Source: Methanospirillum hungatei
GTDB lineage: Archaea; Halobacteriota; Methanomicrobia; Methanomicrobiales; Methanospirillaceae
NCBI GenBank assembly: GCA_003251955.1
Contig: QKDV01000072.1
Location: forward strand, 1-5,234
Length of the DNA: 5,234 nucleotides
Direction of reading: 5' to 3'
The stretch's first letter is position 1. Each line of letters starts with the position of its first letter. The position numbers were made by a program, and so were the translations under genes. Shown here one piece after another: positions 1-4,889 of the stretch. Under the pieces are notes generated by a model that saw only the letters and a program-made list of their open reading frames with translations, made no database searches and was not told the origin of the DNA.

Positions 1-660
1 AATGATACTACTACCGCTATCACGTTTTGATCCTCCCAGCATCTTCTGCCAGACAAGGGAGCCAGTCTGATCGAGGTGTAACATCCAGAGGTCTCCACCC
101 CCATGATGACCGTAGACATCTCCATCATTGGACATGGAATATCCGACAAGCATATAGCCGCCATCCGGAGTAGAGATGATGTCTCCTCCTTCATCCGTCA
201 TATTCCCTCCATACACATGATTCCAGGCAGGTTCTCCAGAAGAAGAGAGTTTTATGACCCAGAGGTCACCGTTGTCATGATAACCAGAGACATCCCCATT
301 TGTCGATCCGGTTGTGCCAACGATGATGAAATTACCATCTGAAAGAGTCTTCACAGAAAGACCATAGTCTGATCCATTCCCGCCATAAGCATGATTCCAG
401 AGAGGTTTACCATCTGAGCCAAGCCTGACCACCCAGAGATCACCCTGACCCTTTGCCCCAGATATGTTGCCATCTTCAGAGTAGGCAATTCCGGTAATGA
501 TCATCCCATTATCAGAAGTTGCATCTACACTGTAGCCCCATTCCTCTCCAGCCTGCCCACCAGTAGTCTGCTGCCAGATTATATCCCCAGGGGATGCGGA
601 CACAAACTGGATTAGCAGCAGTAAACCGCATAATAGAAATCCTGCATACACCTTTTTCAT
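1..660 (-). CDS. Secreted beta-propeller-like repeat protein, C-terminus cut by the window edge
   Basis: The minus strand is open from an ATG at 660 to the left edge, giving 220 residues with no stop; the C-terminus is missing. Residues 1-22 form a clear signal peptide: KK near the N-terminus, a Leu-rich core, and SA before a likely cleavage after A22. The mature part consists of repeats exactly 58 residues apart: GDLW occurs at residues 73, 131 and 189, and each is followed by a W (88, 146, 204) and by a GG-x-D-G/E stretch, then an SDGN/PDGG turn and an IIVG/MLVG strand. A more diverged first copy starts near W29. The pattern matches the large extracellular repeat proteins of methanogens and Bacteroidetes that are predicted to fold as beta-propellers and often carry PKD or sorting domains further on; such domains would lie outside this window. 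The protein probably sits outside the cell or on its surface. Its ligand or function is unknown. Confidence 0.85.
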   Translation of the reverse strand, partial: MKKVYAGFLLCGLLLLIQFVSASPGDIIWQQTTGGQAGEEWGYSVDATSDNGMIITGIAYSEDGNISGAKGQGDLWVVRLGSDGKPLWNHAYGGNGSDYGLSVKTLSDGNFIIVGTTGSTNGDVSGYHDNGDLWVIKLSSSGEPAWNHVYGGNMTDEGGDIISTPDGGYMLVGYSMSNDGDVYGHHGGGDLWMLHLDQTGSLVWQKMLGGSKRDSGSSII

Positions 661-720
661 AGACCCATTACCCCACACCTTAAAAGATAGTTCTGAGGAT
701 ATATGGGAAAAACTAATATC
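661..720 (-). promoter_or_regulatory. Candidate archaeal promoter for the secreted repeat protein
   Basis: Read on the minus strand, the 60 bases before the ATG at 660 contain a CATATATCC element (centre near 702) after a T-rich stretch. Its distance of about 41 bases from the ATG would place transcription start near 674 and leave a G-rich leader of about 14 bases. No standard Shine-Dalgarno site is present; the GGGG near 671-674 is a poor substitute. This is a call by eye, so it is tentative. Confidence 0.35.
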
Positions 721-833
721 AAGGTTTCGTGAAGGGTATTATTAGGGCTATGTATGACAGTATCCTGATGAATTATTTACCAGGCAATTCAGGAATCGCG
801 GAAGATTACAGTTGAAACCAGATTGAAAAGAGC

Positions 834-852
834 GAACAAAAAAAGAAGAAAG
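834..852 (-). terminator. Oligo-T terminator after the Cache-domain gene
   Basis: Just past the stop codon of the Cache protein (stop at 864-866), the minus strand reads a pyrimidine-rich TTTCTTCTTTTTTTG tract, with an uninterrupted T7 at 844-838. Archaeal transcription stops at such oligo-T tracts without needing a hairpin. No strong stem precedes it. The remainder of the gap, from about 721 to 833, shows nothing I can name. Confidence 0.5.
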
Positions 853-863
853 TATCTCCAGAT

Positions 864-1628
864 TTACGCGGTGAGATTGGAAGCCGTCGTGTTTACTGCT
901 TCTTCTACTGCTGGTACTGCTGGAATTTCTGCAGGCATAGTTGCATTGGTTGCAGATTCTGTGACCTTTATTGCAGTAACTTCAGCCTCTGATGGAGTTT
1001 CCATATCTTCTTCGGTCTGATAGACACCAGCACCAATAAAGTATGTTCCATCCACGTTGGCAATGTAGGAGACCTTATTCATGATCTCTCCCTTATTCAT
1101 CGGGTTTGATTCCTGGTACTTGACAAAGCCAACACCCGGAGTCTTTGCTACATCACACATCTGCTGAACATACCGAAGGCCGGTTGAGTCAGTTGTTGAA
1201 ATCATATTCTTTCCAACAGAGCCCATATCATAGGGAAGAGCAAGTGCTTTTCCATTATCGTCATAGGCAAAGATGTACATCTTGTCGTTTGAGAACTGAC
1301 CTGTCGGGCTGTTAAATGTAGCAAGGGCAGCGGTCTTTCCACTGTTAAGTGCAAAAGTTCTGGCATCATTTACGAACTTGACCAGAGTATCGTTCACAAG
1401 GTCAGGTTCCGTAGTTGAAACATCTGCTGCTGTAACATTGGTGACATTACCTGCCTCTTCGGTAACATTCACACTGGTTGCTTCCTGAGCTGGAAGAGCA
1501 GTCATGTTTACGTCAAGGGCATCAGTTGCCGTTACTGTAGAATTGTTCACAGATTCCGCAAATGCTCCAGAAACGAGCAGGGAGACGAGAACCGTGAGGA
1601 CACATCCAATCCAGAAGATTGATCTCAT
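864..1628 (-). CDS. Secreted single-Cache-domain protein with sequon-rich flanks
   Basis: This 254-residue protein starts with a signal peptide (MRSIFWIG, hydrophobic core, cleavage after AFA near residue 24). A Thr/Val/Asn-rich segment follows to about residue 80, then a single Cache domain of the sCache_2 type (about 82-203). The domain shows the usual marks: YIFAYDDNG, LPYDMGSVGKN, a GxGFVKY strand, MNKVSYIANVDG and the closing FIGAGVYQ. A low-complexity Ala/Thr/Val tail ends the protein. Cache domains are extracellular small-molecule sensors, normally joined to a membrane segment and a signalling module. Neither is present, so this is a free-standing or loosely anchored binding protein; its ligand is unknown. 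Start choice: an in-frame ATG at 1640 would add four residues (MNRC), but the TATA-like element centred at 1656 suits a transcript starting near 1630, which would exclude it. Neither start has a good Shine-Dalgarno site. Confidence 0.85.
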   Translation of the reverse strand: MRSIFWIGCVLTVLVSLLVSGAFAESVNNSTVTATDALDVNMTALPAQEATSVNVTEEAGNVTNVTAADVSTTEPDLVNDTLVKFVNDARTFALNSGKTAALATFNSPTGQFSNDKMYIFAYDDNGKALALPYDMGSVGKNMISTTDSTGLRYVQQMCDVAKTPGVGFVKYQESNPMNKGEIMNKVSYIANVDGTYFIGAGVYQTEEDMETPSEAEVTAIKVTESATNATMPAEIPAVPAVEEAVNTTASNLTA

Positions 1629-1649
1629 GCACCTATTCATTCTCTACGA

Positions 1650-1662
1650 AGGTATATATGAG
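1650..1662 (-). promoter_or_regulatory. TATA-like element of the Cache-domain gene
   Basis: The minus strand reads CTCATATATACC here, with TATATAT at 1659-1653. The element is centred about 28 bases before the ATG at 1628, close to the usual archaeal distance between TATA box and transcription start. This suggests a leaderless or nearly leaderless mRNA beginning around 1630-1628. Confidence 0.45.
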
Positions 1663-1775
1663 TGAGTATCAGCAATTGTCAACATGAGAGAGAAGGGGAA
1701 AAAGAAGGGTTCTACTCCAACAAAAATCGGAATGGGAAAAATTTTAACAACAATTTCCGGATAGCGGGGTTTTGT

Positions 1776-1816
1776 GAAAAAACAGGATGGGATCTTGATC
1801 AGAGATTGATCTCTGA
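1776..1816 (-). terminator. Hairpin over the rubrerythrin stop codon followed by T6
   Basis: Bases 1799-1816 form a perfect inverted repeat: TCAGAGA, a 4-base loop, then TCTCTGA (7 base pairs, 8 if the T-A loop-closing pair forms). On the minus strand the distal arm includes the TGA stop codon of rubrerythrin. A T6 run follows at 1782-1777, about 17 bases past the stop. The arrangement resembles an intrinsic terminator with a spacer, and could equally be a 3'-end stabilising stem. Further oligo-T runs lie on the minus strand around 1737-1743 and 1721-1725. Confidence 0.5.
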
Positions 1817-2299
1817 CCATTTGGATCCAGGAACCCCACATATAGGACAATTACCCGGGGCTTTGTCCAGAGCAACATTGCCACAGACAGGACACAGGTA
1901 GATGTGTTCACTCTGAAGGTCTTTGCCTGACTTTACTGCTTCAAGGGCCTTCTCATATAGACCGGCATGTACCTGTTCAGCCTTCATTGCAAAGGTGAAC
2001 GACCGGGTAGCATCAGCATTACCTTCTGCTTCAGATTCTTTTATAAAACCTGGGTACATCTCGGTAAACTCTTCGGTCTCTCCTGCCACCGATGCTACAA
2101 GATTGTCAGCAGTGGAAGATACGCCCAGAACCGAAAGATGACGACGTGCGTGGATCGCCTCTGCTTCTGACGCAGCACGGAAAAGTTTTGCTACATGAGG
2201 AAATCCTTCTTCTGCTGCCTTCTCAGAGAAAGATGCATATTTACGGTTTGCCTGAGATTCGCCGGAAAAACCTGCCTTCAGATTATCTTTGGTTGCCAT
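1799..2299 (-). CDS. rbr: Rubrerythrin (diiron peroxidase with rubredoxin domain)
   Basis: Rubrerythrins reduce hydrogen peroxide to water in the cytoplasm of anaerobes, taking electrons through their own rubredoxin-like centre. The 166 residues hold an N-terminal four-helix ferritin-like domain (about 1-130) with the full set of diiron ligands: E14, E47xxH50, E77xxE80 next to the family MYPxF signature, and E108xxH111. A C-terminal rubredoxin-like domain follows with C136-P-V-C139 and C151-P-I-C154. The length fits the short rubrerythrins of archaea and clostridia rather than the 191-residue Desulfovibrio form. The ATG at 2299 agrees with the conserved start of the first helix. No Shine-Dalgarno site precedes it, and a TATA-like element about 28 bases upstream suggests a leaderless mRNA. 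It is transcribed divergently from the plus-strand genes, several of which are also redox or peroxide genes. Confidence 0.95.
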   Translation of the reverse strand: MATKDNLKAGFSGESQANRKYASFSEKAAEEGFPHVAKLFRAASEAEAIHARRHLSVLGVSSTADNLVASVAGETEEFTEMYPGFIKESEAEGNADATRSFTFAMKAEQVHAGLYEKALEAVKSGKDLQSEHIYLCPVCGNVALDKAPGNCPICGVPGSKWSEINL

Positions 2300-2435
2300 A
2301 CAGGATTAGTTTTACAGATTTCCATAAATTAGTTCTGATATCCGAATGTTCGTACACACTTTGGTCATTTGAAGATGGATCATAACAGAACCATATCATT
2401 CAATTCCATATGGATGAGGAGACAACAGAGATGTC
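2300..2435. promoter_or_regulatory. Divergent promoter region between rubrerythrin and radC
   Basis: This 136-base gap must carry the control signals for both genes. For rubrerythrin, the minus strand has TAATTTATGG (2331-2322) about 28 bases before the ATG. For the RadC gene, a GAGGAG at 2416-2421 lies 14 bases before the ATG at 2436, which is rather far. A perfect 10-base palindrome, TCCATATGGA (2405-2414), and a second CCATAT at 2391-2396 sit upstream of radC and could be protein-binding sites; this is a guess. No clear TATA box for radC was found. Confidence 0.4.
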
Positions 2436-3107
2436 ATGAGGCGGATGCGGGATATTGAGATTCATGATCGTCCAAGAGAAAAGATGGTGCTTAAAGGGGC
2501 AGTATCTCTGGAAGATCATGAACTCGTCTCAGCAATTTTAGGAAAGGGGACACCGAACCGTGATATTATCTCAATCTCAAAAGAGGTTGCAGAACTCTTA
2601 AAAAAGGATGAACTCCCAGGATACGAAGAGCTCATAAGTATCGAAGGAATCGGACAGTCTAAAGCATGTATTCTACTGGCATGCTTTGAAATTGCCCGTA
2701 GATATGGAAGATCATCTGAAGTGCCTCCCATCAGAATAACCCAGCCAGAAGATATTCTTGAATTACCGGAAGTTGCTCAGATCAGATATAAAAAACAAGA
2801 GCATTTTCTGGTTATAACACTGAGTGGGGCATCTGAAGTAATAAAGCCAAGAACCATCACAATGGGACTTCTTAATCATAGTCTCGTTCATCCCCGGGAG
2901 GTATACTGTGATGCGATATCAGACCGGGCGGCATCAATCATTTGTATACATAATCATCCATCAGGAAACCTCGAACCAAGTTCACAGGATATCCAGATCA
3001 CAACCCAACTCAGACAGGCTGGAACAATTCTGGGGATTCCTCTTCTGGATCATATAATAATCTCAAAGACCGGGATCACCTCATTGAAGGAGAGGGGATA
3101 CGTATGA
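2436..3107 (+). CDS. radC: RadC family protein (UPF0758), JAB/MPN+ metalloprotease-like domain
   Basis: The 223-residue protein is full length for RadC. An N-terminal helical part includes DRPREKM (residues 11-17) and LEDHELVSAILGKGT, followed by a helix-hairpin-helix-like segment (about 61-80, SIEGIGQSKA). The C-terminal JAB/MPN+ domain (about 100-223) has a complete JAMM zinc site: E155, H172-N-H174-P-S-G, then S183 and D185, with the canonical ten residues between H174 and D185. The early link of RadC to DNA repair has been questioned, and its biochemical activity is unsettled; the intact zinc site predicts a metal-dependent hydrolase. It is common in bacteria and patchy in archaea. The start is uncertain: the ATG at 2445 (residue 4, MRDIEIHDRPREK) fits the usual family N-terminus better, while GAGGAG at 2416-2421 slightly favours 2436. 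Its link with the redox neighbours is unknown. Confidence 0.92.
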   Translation: MRRMRDIEIHDRPREKMVLKGAVSLEDHELVSAILGKGTPNRDIISISKEVAELLKKDELPGYEELISIEGIGQSKACILLACFEIARRYGRSSEVPPIRITQPEDILELPEVAQIRYKKQEHFLVITLSGASEVIKPRTITMGLLNHSLVHPREVYCDAISDRAASIICIHNHPSGNLEPSSQDIQITTQLRQAGTILGIPLLDHIIISKTGITSLKERGYV

Positions 3108-3175
3108 TTTCACAGAAGTAACTCTATCAGTCAGTTCAATTTCTGCTCAACAATGATTCATACATAATTTTCAGT

Positions 3176-3207
3176 CACTCCTGCAGTGTATACTTATTTT
3201 TATTATT
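3176..3207 (+). terminator. Weak hairpin plus T-rich tract after radC
   Basis: A 4-base-pair stem, CACT (3176-3179) with AGTG (3185-3188), precedes a T-rich stretch CTTATTTTTATTATT (3193-3207). The stem is weak, but the T-rich tract alone can act as an archaeal terminator. It lies about 85 bases past the radC stop. Confidence 0.4.
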
Positions 3208-3400
3208 CGTGCCATTTTCTCCTGAAATCGACCTTCAAAACAGCGCAATAATATGTTGCCACATACCCTCTTTTTCGCCAACAACAAGATAGTGATGGCT
3301 TAACAAAATTGGCTTCGTAACCAAAATGGACGAGATTTTTCGCAGAAATCTAAAATGTCTAATTAATTCGGTTTATTATTATCCGAATCTTTAAATAACG
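3208..3400 (+). promoter_or_regulatory. Non-coding stretch with candidate promoter for the zinc-ribbon gene
   Basis: No gene is visible in 3108-3400. Near its right end are two TATA-like elements: TTTATTATTA (3372-3381) and TTTAAATA (3390-3397). The first would place transcription start near 3403, the second near 3420; both fall among the clustered ATG codons of the next gene. Upstream, AGATTT (3333-3338) and AAATCT (3346-3351) form an inverted repeat with a 7-base spacer, a possible operator or small stem. GCAA/TTGC around 3244-3260 is another short inverted repeat. None is a recognised regulator site. Confidence 0.4.
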
Positions 3401-3646
3401 ATGATGATGAGTAAAGATATGGTAAAGACCATGAGTGACCAGAAACGAGTAAAAGCAGGAGAGAAAGTCGGCCCAGGAAAATACGTCTGTGTGGACTGCG
3501 GAAAGACATATGAGATGACAGAAGCAGAACAGGATCTTCGTCACTGCCCAGCATGTGCATGCGAGATGTACGACTGTTTTCCGATTACTCATATCAGGGA
3601 TGACATAAAAACTCCAGAAGATGCAGTGCACCCCCCGAAGCGTTAA
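3401..3646 (+). CDS. Small zinc-ribbon / rubredoxin-like protein
   Basis: The reading frame encodes up to 81 residues. The core VKAGEKVGPGKYVC followed by VDCGK is typical of small zinc-ribbon-containing proteins of methanogens. Two cysteine knuckles, C30xxC33 and C49xxC52, can bind one Zn or Fe ion; C54 and C59 are additional. A charged tail ends in HPPKR. The function is unknown; a structural zinc or a rubredoxin-like iron site are both possible, and nothing in the sequence decides between them. Five in-frame ATGs (3401, 3404, 3407, 3419, 3431) make the start uncertain. MSDQKRVKAGEK from 3431 fits the conserved region best, while the TATA-like elements fit 3401-3407 or 3419. The longest version is given. 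A small redox-cluster gene follows 72 bases downstream, so the two may be co-transcribed. Confidence 0.8.
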   Translation: MMMSKDMVKTMSDQKRVKAGEKVGPGKYVCVDCGKTYEMTEAEQDLRHCPACACEMYDCFPITHIRDDIKTPEDAVHPPKR

Positions 3647-3685
3647 TTACAGGTTTTCCTGTTCAGGCAGGATCTTCGGTATCGC
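3647..3685 (+). other. Cluster of alternative small RNA stems between two redox genes
   Basis: Right after the stop codon at 3644-3646 lies a perfect stem-loop, ACAGG-TTTT-CCTGT (3649-3662). Its 3' arm can instead pair with CAGGA at 3668-3672 (TCCTG 3657-3661, 6-base loop), so the two stems exclude each other. A third short stem closes on a CUUCGG tetraloop (3671-3683, one bulged T). Together they might mark an RNA processing, termination or attenuation site between the zinc-ribbon gene and the desulforedoxin-like gene. No long T-run follows, which speaks against simple termination. Confidence 0.3.
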
Positions 3686-3718
3686 CTTATGAATATCACC
3701 CTACCCAGAGGAACATAA

Positions 3719-3844
3719 ATGGTTAATGTATCAGAAGAAGGACAGGTCTTTGAATGTGAGATCTGTGGAAATGTGGTAAAGGTTGTCGAAGTTGGCGGCG
3801 GCGAACTGATCTGTTGCGGTGAACCGATGGTTCTGCAGGAATAA
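3719..3844 (+). CDS. Desulforedoxin-like protein, 41 residues
   Basis: This very short gene starts at the ATG at 3719, with AGAGGA (3707-3712) six bases upstream, one of the best ribosome-binding sites in the window. The product has the desulforedoxin cysteine pattern C13-E-I-C16 and C32-C33-G-E-P-M. The 15-residue interval between the pairs equals that of Desulfovibrio gigas desulforedoxin and of the N-terminal domain of desulfoferrodoxin. Four cysteines of this kind bind a single distorted Fe(Cys)4 centre, usually in a homodimer. The superoxide-reducing neelaredoxin domain that follows in desulfoferrodoxin is absent: a TAA ends the frame and the next gene is unrelated. The likely role is a small cytoplasmic electron carrier. 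Its stop is four bases before the next start, so it is translated as the first gene of a tight operon with the AhpD-like and peroxiredoxin genes. Shorter than common gene-length cut-offs, it is easily missed. Confidence 0.88.
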   Translation: MVNVSEEGQVFECEICGNVVKVVEVGGGELICCGEPMVLQE

Positions 3845-3848
3845 TTTC

Positions 3849-4187
3849 ATGACAGACGGAATGGATGATCTTGAGAAGAAGATCGGAAAAGTACCAAGGA
3901 TATTTAAAAAACTGGCTGAAACCGATCCAGATATGCATGAGATGATTCTCAAACTTGACCAGTATATCTGGGACGAAGGGGCACTCTCGCGAAAGACCAA
4001 GAAATTGATCGCTATCGCAATTGCTACCTCAATGAGGGATCAGCATGCAATAAGGGCACAGATGGCTGGTGCAAAAAACCTTGGTGTAACCAAGGATGAG
4101 GTTGAAGAAGCACTCAGAATCGCATACCTGCTTGCTGGAATGCCTGCATATGTTAACGGGAAAACCGTTGAAGAAGAGGTAATGTAG
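3849..4187 (+). CDS. Carboxymuconolactone decarboxylase / AhpD-fold protein lacking CxxC
   Basis: The 112-residue product has the all-helical carboxymuconolactone decarboxylase (CMD) fold signature: KVPRIFKKLAE, GALSRKTKKLIAIAIA, QMAGAKNLGVTKDEVEEALRIAYLLAGMP. AhpD members use E...CxxCxxxH to pass electrons to peroxiredoxin AhpC. Here the matching stretch, SMRDQHAIRAQ (61-71), has D64 and A67 in place of both cysteines and Q71 in place of His, and the protein has no cysteine at all. It therefore cannot work by the AhpD dithiol mechanism. From memory, related archaeal proteins share an RDxHAxRAQ version, so this is probably a true subfamily and not decay. The ATG at 3849 has AGGA (3837-3840) eight bases upstream; a longer frame from 3819 would overlap the previous gene. 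It ends two bases before the peroxiredoxin start, so the pair is surely co-transcribed. The activity is unknown. Confidence 0.88.
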   Translation: MTDGMDDLEKKIGKVPRIFKKLAETDPDMHEMILKLDQYIWDEGALSRKTKKLIAIAIATSMRDQHAIRAQMAGAKNLGVTKDEVEEALRIAYLLAGMPAYVNGKTVEEEVM

Positions 4188-4189
4188 GT

Positions 4190-4849
4190 ATGAACTGCGA
4201 TGAAGAGTTTGAATGCGACTGTATCAGCCTCCCAATTCTTGGTGCTCCTGCTCCGGACTTTGAGGCTTTAACCACCCAGGGTCCTATTACGCTGTCTGAT
4301 TTGCAGGGTAACTGGGTTGTTCTCTTTTCCCACCCTGCGGATTTTACACCAGTCTGTACAACTGAATTCATCGCTTTTGCCCAGGCTTATGACGAATTCG
4401 TGGCCATGAACACCAAACTCATTGGATTATCTATCGACAGTGTTCACTCCCATATAGCCTGGATCAGAAATATAAAAGAGAAGATGGGTATTGAGATCCC
4501 ATTCCCGGTAATTGCGGATCTTGATATGAAGGTTGCAACATTGTACGGAATGGTTCATCCCGGTCAGAGCAGTACAGCAACGGTCAGAACTGTCTTCTTC
4601 ATTGATGATAAAGGGATACTCAGGGCAATGATCTATTACCCACTCAGTAATGGAAGATCAATTCCTGAAATCATCAGGCTTGTTAAAGCTCTTCAGACTG
4701 CTGACAAAGAAGGAGTTGCCACACCTGCAAACTGGCAACCTGGAGAAAAAGTCATTGTTCCGGCTCCAAAGACTGTAGAGGAGGCAGAAAAAAGGATAAC
4801 TGAAGGATACGATTACAAGGATTTTTACCTATGCTTTAAAGAACCCTAA
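4190..4849 (+). CDS. Peroxiredoxin, archaeal Prx6 type
   Basis: Peroxiredoxins reduce hydrogen peroxide and organic peroxides through a reactive cysteine. The 219-residue protein has the thioredoxin-fold core with the motif HPADFTPVCTTE: P49, T53 and peroxidatic C56 form the active site, with R133 (TVRTVFFID) as the distant conserved arginine. The C-terminal arm characteristic of archaeal Prx6 enzymes is present (NWQPGEKVIVPAPKT, 181-195) and ends in YLCFKEP with C215, the probable resolving cysteine. The second arm cysteine of many archaeal homologues, six residues earlier, is a Tyr here (Y209). An N-terminal extension of about 15 residues carries three further cysteines (C3, C9, C11). The ATG at 4190 lies two bases after the AhpD-like gene, with GAGGT (4176-4180) nine bases upstream. 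Length and motifs indicate an active enzyme; the reductant is unknown, with the desulforedoxin-like protein or the next flavoprotein as candidates. Confidence 0.95.
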   Translation: MNCDEEFECDCISLPILGAPAPDFEALTTQGPITLSDLQGNWVVLFSHPADFTPVCTTEFIAFAQAYDEFVAMNTKLIGLSIDSVHSHIAWIRNIKEKMGIEIPFPVIADLDMKVATLYGMVHPGQSSTATVRTVFFIDDKGILRAMIYYPLSNGRSIPEIIRLVKALQTADKEGVATPANWQPGEKVIVPAPKTVEEAEKRITEGYDYKDFYLCFKEP

Positions 4850-4889
4850 CCCCTCTTCTTTTATCGGCAAACCACCAACACTGGATTAT

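Noticed and set aside
103..342. Plus-strand open frame of 79 codons
   Set aside because: It lies wholly antisense to the secreted repeat protein, whose signal peptide and 58-residue repeats are convincing; the plus frame shows no motif or ribosome-binding site.
823..1020. Plus-strand frame of 65 codons rich in Ala/Ser/Val
   Set aside because: It is mostly the complement of the low-complexity C-terminal tail of the Cache protein, which explains its composition.
1644..1901. Frames on both strands across the Cache-rubrerythrin gap
   Set aside because: They overlap the end of rubrerythrin or the promoter region and have no recognisable domain; the plus frame ends antisense to the rubredoxin domain.
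1923..2385. Three plus-strand frames opposite rubrerythrin
   Set aside because: Antisense shadows of a gene with a complete set of diiron and rubredoxin ligands.
2516..2731. Minus-strand frame inside radC
   Set aside because: Antisense to the conserved N-terminal half of RadC, with no support of its own.
3359..3631. Minus-strand frames opposite the zinc-ribbon gene, Cys- and His-rich
   Set aside because: The Cys/His content arises from the complement of the plus-strand gene; no start signal or ordered motif.
3819..3848. Ten-codon N-terminal extension of the AhpD-like protein (MNRWFCRNNF)
   Set aside because: It would overlap the 3' end of the desulforedoxin-like gene; the ATG at 3849 has AGGA at a proper distance and a natural N-terminus. 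The cysteine in this extension is not the missing catalytic cysteine.
3723..4000. Minus-strand frames opposite the desulforedoxin-like and AhpD-like genes
   Set aside because: They overlap two well-supported plus-strand genes and have no domain.
4153..4371. Minus-strand frame across the AhpD-peroxiredoxin junction
   Set aside because: Antisense to two coupled plus-strand genes; no signal supports it.
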